A stretch of DNA of 50,297 nucleotides. Source: Sphingobacteriia bacterium 24-36-13 (lineage in GTDB: Bacteria > Bacteroidota > Bacteroidia > Chitinophagales > Chitinophagaceae). The notes under the pieces are model-generated. The model was not told the origin of the DNA. It saw only the letters and a list, made by a program, of their open reading frames with translations, and did not search any database. Shown here piece after piece: positions 1 through 8,588 of the stretch (positions within the stretch are counted from its first letter, which is position 1; every line of letters begins with the position of its first letter). Both the position numbers and the translations under genes were made by a program. The DNA is taken from NCBI GenBank assembly GCA_002281875.1, contig NCHN01000020.1, forward strand, positions 1 through 50,297. Direction: 5' to 3'.

Positions 1-1724
1 TCGCTGGCAATACGTTTTCGCTCTTTCTCCTCTGAATCAATTACTGCAATTGCAGCATTTTTTTGTTGTTCAAATAGTTTTTGCTGGTAAGCTTTTTCTT
101 GAATGGACTTATTTCTTCTATAAACAAAATATATTACAAGGGACAAAAAACCTACGCTAATCAATACTATTACAATTTGGTTGTTTTTTCTACTAACTTC
201 CAATTCTTTAATTCTATTTTGTTCAGCAAGTCTTACAATTTTTGCTTCTTTAAAACTAGAGTCTAGTTTGGCTTGTAATAATAGTTGGTTTTGCTCAGTC
301 AATAATAAACTGTCGGAAATGATTTGCAAATTGGCATCTGCTAATTTTAATTTTTGCTCTGCTATTTTAAATAGACTTTGATTGATGGCCAATTGCTGGT
401 TGGCTATTTCTAAGGATTTAATTGAATCAGATTTGTTTAAAAGTGATATGGCGTATTCTTTTTTCTGCGTTTCATATTTGGTTTGTAATTCATTTACTTC
501 TTTTATTACTTTATCACCCATGAATTTTTCATTGATACGCATGTACTTGGTTCTATACACCAATGCGCTTTGGTAATTACCCATTGCAGAATCTAGAGAA
601 GATCGGTGATTGTAAATTTCTCCAAAACTATAATCGTCCGCCTTATTGTCTATAGCGGTTTGCTCCGCTTTTTCAAACCATATCAATGCTTCTTTATATT
701 GCTTTAACCCAGACAATGAAAATCCGATATTCTGTTCAATAAGTGCAACGCCAGCTTTAGATTGGTTGATATTGGCCAATTCTAATCCCTTTTTTAATAG
801 AGGAATAGCTGCTTCATAATTCTGCTGTCTAATGTTCATGGCACCCATATTATTGTATACCACTTGCATTCCTCTTTTAAAATCTACTTTATTAAAATAA
901 ACCAAGCTTTTGTTGAGTTCTTCAATTGCCTTTGGATAATCATTTAAGTCTACATACACATTCGCAATATTGACATGTGCTATTCCTAAATTTCTCCAAT
1001 CTTGCGACAGGTAATTTGATTTAATGGATTTATTAAAATATTCAATTGCCTTGGGAAAATTTTTTGTTTGATAAAATAATCTTCCAATATTGTTTTGGGT
1101 TGCACCAATAGTTTTAGTGTCGTTTAATAGTTCTTGTATTTCTAAAGACTTAATTAGATAAATCAACGCAAGTTTAGGTTCTGTCTTTTCAGTAAACATT
1201 GCTCCAGCATTATGGTACAATACACTTAATGCTTTTTGATCATTTATTTTCTTATAGATTGATTCTGCTTTATCAAAATAATTAGCAGACTCTTCAAAAT
1301 TTCCAGATAAGGATAATGCTTGTCCCAACATGGTAAAATTTGCAGCCATTTCTTTTGATCTTTTGATTTGTTGCCAAATCAGGGCTTCTTGATTTAAAAA
1401 AGGGATGGCTTTTTGTGGAACCCTTTTGATAATGTAATAATTGGCTTTTGCCCTTAGTGATGCTGCAATCCCTGGTTTAAACATTAAGGAATTAGAATAG
1501 TTGGTAACTATATTGGCGTACTTAAAAGTATTGGCAGAGTCAATAAATGAATAATAGAATGCTAATTGTGCAAGATTATTTAATTGACTAGTGTCTTTAA
1601 TAACTGTAGGCGTAATTTTTTTTAGACTATCAATTTCTTTTTGATATTGTGCCAAACTCCTTTTAGCGCAAAAAAAAATTGAAATGAAAAATAAGGCAAA
1701 TGTCCTTATGGGAATTGGTTTCAT
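1..1724 (-). CDS. TPR sensor histidine kinase, N-terminal part (3' end outside window)
   Basis: About 574 codons are visible before the left edge cuts the gene. Translation begins with a Sec signal peptide (MKPIPIRTFALFFISIFFC..., cleaved near SLAQ). Degenerate tetratricopeptide repeats follow at roughly residues 60-400, then a charged coiled-coil stretch (about 405-510). One transmembrane helix lies near 515-535, followed by a basic flank (YRRNK). The last visible residues, SEEKERKRIAS, match the start of a HisKA_3 dimerisation domain, so the phospho-accepting His should lie just outside the window. This is the usual Bacteroidota layout of a periplasmic TPR sensor on a NarL/LytS-like kinase. 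The ATG at 1724-1722 overlaps the stop of the upstream rnz gene in an ATGA, which suggests translational coupling. Partner regulator and signal are unknown. Confidence 0.85.
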   Translation of the reverse strand, partial: MKPIPIRTFALFFISIFFCAKRSLAQYQKEIDSLKKITPTVIKDTSQLNNLAQLAFYYSFIDSANTFKYANIVTNYSNSLMFKPGIAASLRAKANYYIIKRVPQKAIPFLNQEALIWQQIKRSKEMAANFTMLGQALSLSGNFEESANYFDKAESIYKKINDQKALSVLYHNAGAMFTEKTEPKLALIYLIKSLEIQELLNDTKTIGATQNNIGRLFYQTKNFPKAIEYFNKSIKSNYLSQDWRNLGIAHVNIANVYVDLNDYPKAIEELNKSLVYFNKVDFKRGMQVVYNNMGAMNIRQQNYEAAIPLLKKGLELANINQSKAGVALIEQNIGFSLSGLKQYKEALIWFEKAEQTAIDNKADDYSFGEIYNHRSSLDSAMGNYQSALVYRTKYMRINEKFMGDKVIKEVNELQTKYETQKKEYAISLLNKSDSIKSLEIANQQLAINQSLFKIAEQKLKLADANLQIISDSLLLTEQNQLLLQAKLDSSFKEAKIVRLAEQNRIKELEVSRKNNQIVIVLISVGFLSLVIYFVYRRNKSIQEKAYQQKLFEQQKNAAIAVIDSEEKERKRIAS

Positions 1725-2623
1725 ATTCTAAAAGTAACACCCTCAATGGCTAATTGGGTTTTAGGAAATACTTCTAAAGCTTCTTTTAAGTAGTCATGTA
1801 ATTCTTCAAATTTGCTACTAAAATGGCCAAGCAATAAGCCTCCGGCATTGGCATTCATTGCAATTGTTGCAGCTTGAGATGTTGTTGAATGAAATCTTGC
1901 AGCAGCTCTTTCTTCCATGCCGTTCAAATAAGTAGCTTCATGATAAATCATTGTTACATCTTTTGCTATATTGATTAGCCTTTCATCATAAATGGTATCG
2001 GCGCAATAAGCATAGCTTTTTGCAGGTGAATTGGGTATAGTAACTTGCTCGTTATATACTACGGAGCCATCTTTTGCGGTATAATCATACCCCATTTTTA
2101 ATGAGGGGTAAAAGGCAGCTGGAATATCAAAGTTGATTGCTTTTTCTTTGTCCAATTTTCTTGGATGCTTTTTTTCTTTTATTAAAAACCCCCAACAAGG
2201 AATACGGTGTTGAGTATGGAAAGCCTCTACTGAAAATTTGGGGGTATCTAAAATAACTTCCTCATCATTTAATGGATGGAAAACCAATTCATAAGGTAGG
2301 GTAGTAGAAGCAACTTTTAATTGCAGCGATATAATTTCTTCTAACCCTGGGGGAGCAAATAAATGGAGTGGCTGCTCTCTGTTTAACAAAGCCATACTAC
2401 TTATTAAACCTATTAGTCCAAAATAATGGTCTCCGTGTAAGTGCGAAATGAAAATATGGTTTAATTTCCCCCGCCGTATTTTATACCTTGAGAGCTGCAT
2501 TTGAGTACCTTCTCCACAATCAATTAATAAGAGTTGGTCGTTAATGGTAACTATCTGTGCACTAGGATGCCTGTCATAGGCTGGTAATGCTGAATTGTTT
2601 CCTAAAATAGTTACAGCAAACAT
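1721..2623 (-). CDS. rnz: Ribonuclease Z
   Basis: Zinc-dependent endonuclease that removes the 3' trailer from tRNA precursors. The 300-residue length is normal for the short RNase Z (ElaC-type) family. The metallo-beta-lactamase metal motif HLHGDH is at residues 61-66, following IDCGEGTQ at about 34-41. Later family motifs are YCADT near residue 207, YHEATY near 228 and LLGHFSS near 264, which carry further metal-site His and Asp residues. The start ATG (2623) precedes FAVTILGNNSALP, the expected N-terminal beta-strand. It is the upstream gene of a pair with the sensor kinase. The 235-base gap between it and rpsO holds the rpsO promoter and no other recognisable gene. Confidence 0.95.
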   Translation of the reverse strand: MFAVTILGNNSALPAYDRHPSAQIVTINDQLLLIDCGEGTQMQLSRYKIRRGKLNHIFISHLHGDHYFGLIGLISSMALLNREQPLHLFAPPGLEEIISLQLKVASTTLPYELVFHPLNDEEVILDTPKFSVEAFHTQHRIPCWGFLIKEKKHPRKLDKEKAINFDIPAAFYPSLKMGYDYTAKDGSVVYNEQVTIPNSPAKSYAYCADTIYDERLINIAKDVTMIYHEATYLNGMEERAAARFHSTTSQAATIAMNANAGGLLLGHFSSKFEELHDYLKEALEVFPKTQLAIEGVTFRI

Positions 2624-2774
2624 AAGGACTTAATAATGATTAATTTATAATTGATGAAGATAAGACAAATTAATATTTTTTATGCTGCATAACTATCCTA
2701 TTTTATATCATTTATCATAGTAGATGAGAGATTTAGCCCTATTTATTTAGGGTAAACTAAAAAAAAGCATATAA

Positions 2775-2806
2775 TTTGTATTTTTTAAGGAAAAATGGTA
2801 CTTTTG
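2775..2806 (+). promoter_or_regulatory. rpsO promoter (Bacteroidota type)
   Basis: A -33 element TTTG lies at 2775-2778 and a -7 element TACTTTTG at 2799-2806, separated by 20 bases, which fits the Bacteroidota consensus TTTG-N(17-23)-TAnnTTTG. The predicted start of transcription is a few bases after 2806, which gives rpsO a leader of roughly 45-50 bases. Confidence 0.7.
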
Positions 2807-2858
2807 CACCGAAAAAAAAGAAAGAGTCTAATTCCGGAGTCTATTTAAAAACTTAGAG

Positions 2859-3131
2859 ATGCCTTATTTAACTACAGAAAGAAAAGCCAGCATTTTTGCT
2901 GAATTTGGTGGAAAAGCAAGCAACACAGGTTCAATTGAAGCGCAAGTTGCTATTTTAACTGAGCGTATTGCCCATATTTCAAAGCACTTACAAGCAAACA
3001 AACACGATCATTCAACTCAACGTGGGTTAATGATGATGGTTGGTCAGCGTAAGCGTTTATTGGCTTACATGCAAAAGCATAACTTAAGCGGATACCGTGC
3101 GCTAATTGAGAAATTAGGTCTGAGAAAATAA
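2859..3131 (+). CDS. rpsO: 30S ribosomal protein S15
   Basis: Primary 16S rRNA-binding protein of the small-subunit platform. It has 90 residues, close to the usual 89. The family core is visible as SNTGSIEAQVAILTERI (about residues 21-37), a central HLQANKHDHSTQRGL and the basic MMMVGQRKRLLAYMQ segment that contacts rRNA. It is followed by pnp, the same order as in many bacteria, with a hairpin between them at 3155-3187. Its own consensus promoter lies just upstream. Confidence 0.97.
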   Translation: MPYLTTERKASIFAEFGGKASNTGSIEAQVAILTERIAHISKHLQANKHDHSTQRGLMMMVGQRKRLLAYMQKHNLSGYRALIEKLGLRK

Positions 3132-3154
3132 TTCTTCAGTCATGTTATAAAACC

Positions 3155-3195
3155 ATTCCCAACTCACATTTTATTGTAGTTGGGAATAGTTGTTT
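3155..3195 (+). terminator. Hairpin between rpsO and pnp
   Basis: A perfect 10-bp stem, ATTCCCAACT (3155-3164) with AGTTGGGAAT (3178-3187), has a 13-base loop and is followed by AGTTGTTTTA. The U tract is short, so it may be a partial terminator or an RNA-processing or 3'-protection hairpin between rpsO and pnp. Confidence 0.55.
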
Positions 3196-3273
3196 TATCC
3201 TGTATCTTACAATCAGCCATTCAAACCATTGATTGAAGCTCAAATAGCTTCTAATCAATTCATATAAAAGATT

Positions 3274-5430
3274 ATGTTATCACAACCAATAAGTGTTCAA
3301 TTTAACCTAGACGAAAAACGTCAGGTAACTCTTGGGACAGGTAAATTGGCTCGTCAAGCAGACGGAGCAGTTACTGTTCAACAAGGAAACTGTATTATTA
3401 TGGCTACAGTTGTAGCTAATAAAGACCCAAAAGATGGGCAGGATTTCTTCCCTTTAAGCGTAGACTATCAAGAAAAATTTGCATCCGCAGGTCGTGTTCC
3501 AGGATCTTTTTTCAAAAGAGAAGCTCGTTTAAATGACTATGAAATATTAACCAGCCGATTAATTGATCGTGCCTTAAGACCATTATTCCCAGAAGATTAT
3601 TTATGTGATGTTCAGGTATTGGTGAGTCTTATTTCAAGTGATGCGGATATTTTGCCAGATTCATTGGCTTGCTTAGCTGCATCGGCAGCATTGGCTGTTT
3701 CAGATATTCCAATTAAAGAAATTATTTCTGAAGTTAGAATTGCTAGAGTGAATGGACAATTCATTATCAACCCTACAAGATCTGAATTAGCTAATTCTGA
3801 CCTTGAATTTTTGATTGCAGCTACTGAGAAGAATTTGATGATGGTAGAAGGGGAAGCAAAAGAGTGTGCTGAAGCAGATTTAGTTAAGGCACTTGAGATT
3901 GCACACGATGCTATTCGTATTCAAATTAAGGCACAAGCTGAATTAAGAGCAAAAGCAGGAGTTACTACAAAGCGGGACTATAAGAAGCCTGAGCAAGATG
4001 AACAAATCAAGGAATTGGTGTACAACTTTGCGAAAGACCGTGTATACGAAATTTCAAGAAAAGGGTCTGCAAAGCATGAGCGTTCTGATGCTTACAGTGC
4101 TTTGAAAGATGAAATTATGGCTAGTTTACCTGCAGATGTTACAGATTTACAGAAAAAGTTAGCAAAAAAATATTACGAAGACCTTAAATGGGAAGTCGTA
4201 AGAAATATGATCTTAGAAGATCGTATTCGTTTAGACGGACGTAAATTAGATGAAGTAAGACCATTGGCTATGGAAGTAGAACCACTTCCAACTCCACACG
4301 GCTCTGCTTTATTTACTAGAGGTGAAACTCAATCCCTTACAACGGTTACTTTCGGAACTAAATTAGATGAGTTATTAGCTGAAACCGCAGCAAAATCAGA
4401 ATATTCAAAATTCTTCTTGCATTATAATTTTCCACCATTCTCAACAGGTGAAGTTAAAATGATGCGTGGTGTTGGAAGAAGAGAAGTTGGTCATGGTAAC
4501 TTGGCTCAACGTTCATTAAAACAAATGATGCCTTCATCAACAGAGTTTGCATATACAGTTAGAATTGTAAGTGATATTTTGGAAAGCAATGGTTCATCTT
4601 CAATGGCAACTGTTTGTGCCGGATCATTGGCTTTAATGGATGCTGGTGTACCTGTTCCAAAGCATGTAAGTGGGGTTGCAATGGGTTTAATTACTCGTGA
4701 AGATGGTAAGTATGCAATCTTAACTGATATCTTAGGTGATGAAGACCATTTAGGAGATATGGACTTTAAAGTTACTGGTACTAAAGACGGTATCTGTGGA
4801 GTTCAAATGGACATTAAAGTAGATGGTCTAAGTATGGAAGTGATGATGGAAGCATTAACTCAAGCAAGAGCTGGCAGATTACATATCCTAGATGCTATGT
4901 ATGAGTGTATTCCTGCCCATAGAGCCGAAGTGAAACCACATGCGCCAAGAATGGTTAAATTAATTATTGATAAAGAATTCATTGGAGCAGTTATTGGACC
5001 AGGTGGAAAGGTAATTCAGGAAATTCAGCGCGAAACTGGTGCAACTGTTAATATTGAAGAAGTTGGCAACACTGGCGAAGTAAGCATTTTCTCTGCTTCA
5101 AAAGAAAGCTTAGATAAAGCAGTTAATTGGGTAAGAAGCATTACAGCTGTTCCAGAAGTAGGTGATGTATACGAAGGACCTATCAAAGGAATCAAAGAGT
5201 TTGGTGCGTTTGTAGAATTTATGCCTGGCAAACAAGGTTTGTTGCATATCAGCGAGATTAGCTGGAGCCGCCTTGAATCTATGGATGGATTGTTCAAAGA
5301 AGGAGATATGGTTAAAGTTAAATTGGTAGGGTTAGATCCAAAGACCGGTAAGTTTAAATTAAGCCGTAAAGCCTTAATGCCAAGACCAGAACAAAAACCA
5401 AGAGAAAATAATCCTGAAAACCAAGGATAA
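3274..5430 (+). CDS. pnp: Polyribonucleotide nucleotidyltransferase (PNPase)
   Basis: Trimeric 3'-to-5' phosphorolytic exoribonuclease that degrades RNA with inorganic phosphate. It has 718 residues, a normal full length. The first RNase PH domain covers about residues 15-150 and includes FFKREARLNDYEILTSRLIDR. A helical linker follows, and the second, catalytic RNase PH domain spans about 315-550 (FTRGETQSL, HYNFPPFSTGE, then ILGDEDHLGDMDFKVTGT). The KH domain starts near 558 and carries the GxxG loop IGPGGK. The S1 domain starts near 629 (GDVYEGPIKGIKEFGAFVEF). The C-terminus is a short charged tail. It sits directly downstream of rpsO and ends at a strong terminator. Confidence 0.97.
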   Translation: MLSQPISVQFNLDEKRQVTLGTGKLARQADGAVTVQQGNCIIMATVVANKDPKDGQDFFPLSVDYQEKFASAGRVPGSFFKREARLNDYEILTSRLIDRALRPLFPEDYLCDVQVLVSLISSDADILPDSLACLAASAALAVSDIPIKEIISEVRIARVNGQFIINPTRSELANSDLEFLIAATEKNLMMVEGEAKECAEADLVKALEIAHDAIRIQIKAQAELRAKAGVTTKRDYKKPEQDEQIKELVYNFAKDRVYEISRKGSAKHERSDAYSALKDEIMASLPADVTDLQKKLAKKYYEDLKWEVVRNMILEDRIRLDGRKLDEVRPLAMEVEPLPTPHGSALFTRGETQSLTTVTFGTKLDELLAETAAKSEYSKFFLHYNFPPFSTGEVKMMRGVGRREVGHGNLAQRSLKQMMPSSTEFAYTVRIVSDILESNGSSSMATVCAGSLALMDAGVPVPKHVSGVAMGLITREDGKYAILTDILGDEDHLGDMDFKVTGTKDGICGVQMDIKVDGLSMEVMMEALTQARAGRLHILDAMYECIPAHRAEVKPHAPRMVKLIIDKEFIGAVIGPGGKVIQEIQRETGATVNIEEVGNTGEVSIFSASKESLDKAVNWVRSITAVPEVGDVYEGPIKGIKEFGAFVEFMPGKQGLLHISEISWSRLESMDGLFKEGDMVKVKLVGLDPKTGKFKLSRKALMPRPEQKPRENNPENQG

Positions 5431-5450
5431 TTCAGCATATTTTTTGCAAC

Positions 5451-5484
5451 TCAATGGCCCGTATTCGGGCCATTGATATTTTAA
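5451..5484 (+). terminator. Intrinsic terminator after pnp
   Basis: A perfect 11-bp stem, TCAATGGCCCG (5451-5461) and CGGGCCATTGA (5466-5476), has a TATT tetraloop and is followed by TATTTTA. The GC-rich stem and tight loop make this one of the clearest terminators in the window. Confidence 0.8.
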
Positions 5485-5493
5485 ATAACGACC

Positions 5494-6321
5494 ATGACTC
5501 AACAATACCAGGAGGTAATAATACCGATAGCTAATCAAGTAGATGATCTATCTGAAATGTTGATTGCTCAATTAGCAGAATTAGGCTATGACGGTTTTTT
5601 AGAAGAACCCAATGAACTGAAAGCGTATATTTCTTCAGAATTGTTCAGCCAAGAAGCACTCACCAATTTATTAGCTACGTATCAATTATCTGCAGTAACG
5701 AATAGCATTGAAAAACAGAATTGGAATATTTTATGGGAGTCTAATTTTAGTCCTATGCAAGTAGACCAATTTGTAGGTGTAAGGGCTTCATTTCACCAAC
5801 CCATTCAAAACGTTCAGCACGAACTCATCATTACGCCTAAAATGAGTTTTGGAACAGGGCATCATGGTACTACTTATTCAGTTATGAAATTGATGGAATC
5901 AATCAATTTTAGTGGTAAAAAGGTTTTTGATTTTGGAACAGGAACTGGGATTTTAGCAATCTTAGCTGAAAAACTAGGCGCCGCATTGGTTGTAGGAGTA
6001 GACAACGACTCTTGGTGTATTGAAAATGCCGAAGAAAATGTGCATGTGAATAAATGTAAAAATATTCATATTGCTTTGTCTGATACTATTACTACCAATG
6101 AACAATATGATATTGTCATTGCCAATATCAATAGACATATTTTAGAAGCTAATATGTTATTGTTTCCACAAATAATCAACCCAGATGGAATTTTAATATT
6201 AAGTGGTTTATTATTAAGCGATGAACTAGAAATGATTGAATTGTGTAAACAATCCGGGTTTAAACATGAACAAACCTTAACCAAAGAAGGGTGGATAGCC
6301 ATACAATTTTCGGTTAATTAG
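5494..6321 (+). CDS. prmA: Ribosomal protein L11 methyltransferase
   Basis: SAM-dependent methyltransferase that trimethylates lysines and the N-terminus of ribosomal protein L11. It has 275 residues, slightly shorter than the E. coli enzyme. The N-terminal half is the L11-recognition domain. The Rossmann-type SAM-binding motif I (FDFGTGTGILAI) falls at about residues 144-155, followed by the acidic loop GVDNDSWCIENA. The PrmA-type post-motif is VIANINRHIL. FGTGHHGTT just before motif I is typical of the family. The gene lies only 18 bases after the pnp terminator and 70 bases before the plsY start, so it probably has little transcriptional space of its own. Confidence 0.92.
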   Translation: MTQQYQEVIIPIANQVDDLSEMLIAQLAELGYDGFLEEPNELKAYISSELFSQEALTNLLATYQLSAVTNSIEKQNWNILWESNFSPMQVDQFVGVRASFHQPIQNVQHELIITPKMSFGTGHHGTTYSVMKLMESINFSGKKVFDFGTGTGILAILAEKLGAALVVGVDNDSWCIENAEENVHVNKCKNIHIALSDTITTNEQYDIVIANINRHILEANMLLFPQIINPDGILILSGLLLSDELEMIELCKQSGFKHEQTLTKEGWIAIQFSVN

Positions 6322-6363
6322 GTTCGTTTTTGTGTTAAGAAATTATTAACTTAGATAATTGTT

Positions 6364-6371
6364 TATCTTTG
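6364..6371 (+). promoter_or_regulatory. plsY promoter -7 element
   Basis: TATCTTTG matches the Bacteroidota -7 consensus TAnnTTTG. It decides the plsY start. An in-frame ATG at 6359 lies upstream of the predicted transcription start, so the ATG at 6392 is the plausible initiator. Confidence 0.6.
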
Positions 6372-6391
6372 TGCCCCCAATAAATACGTAC

Positions 6392-7036
6392 ATGAACGAA
6401 GTTATATTGATTTTGTTGGCTTATTTAATAGGTTCTGTGCCAACAGCTGTTTGGATTAGCAAGCATTTTTTCAAAATAGATATCAGAGATTACGGTAGTG
6501 GTAATGCAGGAGCGACTAATACATTTAGGGTGCTTGGCTCTAAATGGGGAACATTCGTAATGATGGTTGATGTGTTAAAAGGGATTATTGCTACCTCATT
6601 ATATATTTTATTACCCTATTATTTAACTGACGAATGGGATAGAACCAATTTTATGATTGGATTAGGGCTGGCAGCTGTATTAGGCCATATATTCCCAATT
6701 TGGGCTGGCTTTAGGGGAGGAAAAGGTGTTGCCACACTGTTAGGTATGGCGGTTGCCATTCAGCCTTTAGTAGCACTTTGTTGTGTAGGGGTATTTTTAA
6801 TTGTATTATACTTAACCAGATTCGTATCGCTAAGCTCCATTCTAGCTGGTGTTTCTTTCATGGTCTTTATCTTATTCATCTTTAATGAGAAAGAAACATT
6901 GTATCGCATTTTTGCAGTATTGGTTGCATTAATGGTGATTTTGACACATCAAAAAAATATAGGAAGAATTCTAAAAGGTACAGAAAGTAAGATCCCATTA
7001 TTTAGATCAAGGGATAAGGAAAGAAGAAGAAAGTAA
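6392..7036 (+). CDS. plsY: Glycerol-3-phosphate acyltransferase PlsY
   Basis: Integral inner-membrane enzyme that transfers the acyl group from acyl-phosphate to glycerol-3-phosphate, the first step of phospholipid synthesis with PlsX. PlsX is encoded in the same window at 38510. It has 214 residues with about five hydrophobic helices. Conserved cytoplasmic loop motifs are visible: GSGNAGATNTFRVLG near residues 34-48 and FRGGKGVAT near 109-117. The family's N-terminal LIGSVPTAVW is also present. The start was set at 6392 because the promoter lies just upstream and the longer form would add a non-family extension. A basic tail (RSRDKERRRK) ends the protein. Confidence 0.94.
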   Translation: MNEVILILLAYLIGSVPTAVWISKHFFKIDIRDYGSGNAGATNTFRVLGSKWGTFVMMVDVLKGIIATSLYILLPYYLTDEWDRTNFMIGLGLAAVLGHIFPIWAGFRGGKGVATLLGMAVAIQPLVALCCVGVFLIVLYLTRFVSLSSILAGVSFMVFILFIFNEKETLYRIFAVLVALMVILTHQKNIGRILKGTESKIPLFRSRDKERRRK

Positions 7037-7060
7037 TTGTTGTTGTACTTAAATTTTTGC

Positions 7061-7867
7061 ATGAAAAAGATTATTCAATCAGTAACGCTTTTGGCGATCA
7101 TTGTTGTAGCTATAGCTTGTCAAAGAAATGCCATCACAGGAAGAAAGCAGTTAACATTGGTTCCAGAATCGGAAGCACAATCATTGGCAGTAAGTCAATA
7201 CAAATCTTTTTTAAATACCAATAAAGTAGTTAACGGAACAGCAGATGCTGTTATGGTTAAGCGGGTAGGAGAAAGAATTGTAACTGCGATTAAGAAATAT
7301 TATCAACAAAAAGGATTATCAAACGAACTAGATGGGTATACATGGGATATTAATTTAGTAAACGACAAACAAATGAATGCTTGGTGTATGCCAGGAGGAA
7401 AAATTGTTGTTTATACAGGAATATTGCCAATTACACAAAACGAAGCGGGTTTAGCGGTTGTAATGGGACATGAAATAGCTCATGCATTAGCAAGACATGG
7501 AAGCGAAAGAATGAGTCAAGGGTTACTTCAACAAGGGCTAGGAGCCGGCATGTCAATTGCGCTATCGAATAAGCCACAATTAACTCAAGACATATTTAAT
7601 GCATCTTATGGGATTGCTTCGGGCACTATAATGCCTGCTTTCAGTAGAAGTAACGAGTTAGAAGCCGACCGATTTGGTTTAATGTTTTCAGCTCTGGCAG
7701 GGTATGATCCAAGAGAAGCGCTATCATTTTGGAAAAGGATGTCTGGTGCAGCAGGTGGTGGAAATACCAATTCTATCTTGAGCACACACCCTAGTGATGC
7801 AGAAAGAATGGCAGCATTAGAAAAAATCATGCCTAGTACTATTCAGAATTACTATAAAAAGTCATAA
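7061..7867 (+). CDS. M48 family metalloprotease, lipoprotein
   Basis: Predicted zinc peptidase of the M48 family (Oma1/BepA/LoiP-like). The ATG at 7061 gives a clean lipoprotein signal (MKKIIQSVTLLAIIVVAIAC) with acylated Cys20; an upstream in-frame start would spoil it. The zinc motif HEIAH is at residues 137-141, inside VVMGHEIAHALARHG. The distal ligand region ELEAD is near 199-203. The family motif AWCMPGGKIVVYTGIL and a late STHPSDAERM segment (substrate-side) are present. Its 268 residues are normal for single-domain members. It is likely a periplasmic envelope quality-control protease; its exact substrate cannot be told. It lies 24 bases after plsY and may share its transcript. Confidence 0.9.
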   Translation: MKKIIQSVTLLAIIVVAIACQRNAITGRKQLTLVPESEAQSLAVSQYKSFLNTNKVVNGTADAVMVKRVGERIVTAIKKYYQQKGLSNELDGYTWDINLVNDKQMNAWCMPGGKIVVYTGILPITQNEAGLAVVMGHEIAHALARHGSERMSQGLLQQGLGAGMSIALSNKPQLTQDIFNASYGIASGTIMPAFSRSNELEADRFGLMFSALAGYDPREALSFWKRMSGAAGGGNTNSILSTHPSDAERMAALEKIMPSTIQNYYKKS

Positions 7868-7875
7868 CATTTTTT

Positions 7876-7883
7876 TAACTTTG
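7876..7883 (+). promoter_or_regulatory. -7 promoter element for the 7919 gene
   Basis: TAACTTTG matches TAnnTTTG and lies 35 bases before the ATG at 7919. The -33 part would fall within the end of the M48 gene. Confidence 0.5.
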
Positions 7884-7918
7884 CAACTTTAATTGCATTT
7901 ATAAAACTCCTTTAAGGC

Positions 7919-8581
7919 ATGTCGAATCAAACGCTACTCGAAAAACTACAATTAAAGGACGAGAAGAATCTACTAATTCAGGGATTACCTTCTTCAGTAG
8001 AGAAACAGTTTGCTAAACTAACTTATGCGAAGAATATTACCCCTTTATTAAGGAGTAAGAAAGTTGATTTTGCATTGGTTTTTGCTTTAAGTGAACAACA
8101 ATTAAAGAATCTTTTAAAAGAAGTGATTCCTGCTTTGCATAATGAAAGCAAGTTATGGATTGCATATCCTAAGAAGACCAGTAAAATTGCCAGCGATTTA
8201 AATAGAGACTGTAGCTGGGAATGTTTAACTGCACAAAATTTTGAATGCGTTCGTCAAGTAGCTTTAGATCATGTTTGGAGTGCAATGCGCTTTAAGAAAA
8301 CAGATCAGATACCCAATAAAGAAAGAAATTTTTCAGAAGCTAAGTTGGCAGTAAATGGAGTAGATTTTGAAAAAAGATTGGTTAAAGCGCCAGTTGAATT
8401 AGATCGCTTATTTACTACCCATGAAGAAGCCAAGGAATTTTTCACTTCACTTTCTTTTACCAATCAAAAAGAGTATGTTACTTGGATTGAAGGTGCTAAA
8501 AAAGAGGAGACTAGAAAAAGAAGGTTGGAGACTGCATTAGAGAAATTACTAGCAGGCAAAAGCAATCCTTCTGAAAAATAA
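7919..8581 (+). CDS. YdeI/OmpD-associated (OmdA) domain protein
   Basis: A 220-residue cytoplasmic protein with no signal peptide or membrane segment. The C-terminal part from about residue 155 (PVELDRLFTTHEEAKEFF, then YVTWIEGAKKEETRKRR and a final LEKLLAGK) matches the YdeI/OmdA helical domain. The N-terminal half resembles the DUF3052-like fold sometimes seen beside it, but this is only a loose impression. The biochemical role of the family is not settled; some members are linked to bacteriocin or polymyxin protection in enterobacteria. It has its own TAACTTTG promoter and ends 7 bases from the convergent ABC-F gene. Confidence 0.7.
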   Translation: MSNQTLLEKLQLKDEKNLLIQGLPSSVEKQFAKLTYAKNITPLLRSKKVDFALVFALSEQQLKNLLKEVIPALHNESKLWIAYPKKTSKIASDLNRDCSWECLTAQNFECVRQVALDHVWSAMRFKKTDQIPNKERNFSEAKLAVNGVDFEKRLVKAPVELDRLFTTHEEAKEFFTSLSFTNQKEYVTWIEGAKKEETRKRRLETALEKLLAGKSNPSEK

Positions 8582-8588
8582 TCTTGAT

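Noticed and set aside
2730-2760. Small CCCTA/TAGGG hairpin upstream of rpsO
   Set aside because: Only a 5-bp stem between divergent genes; too weak to call a terminator or operator.
5025-5438. Minus-strand open frame of 137 codons opposite the end of pnp
   Set aside because: It lies wholly within the well-supported PNPase KH and S1 region, shows no recognisable motif and crosses the terminator side of pnp.
6334-6350. GTTAA...TTAAC inverted repeat after prmA as a terminator or operator
   Set aside because: A 5-base AT-rich arm is expected by chance in this composition.
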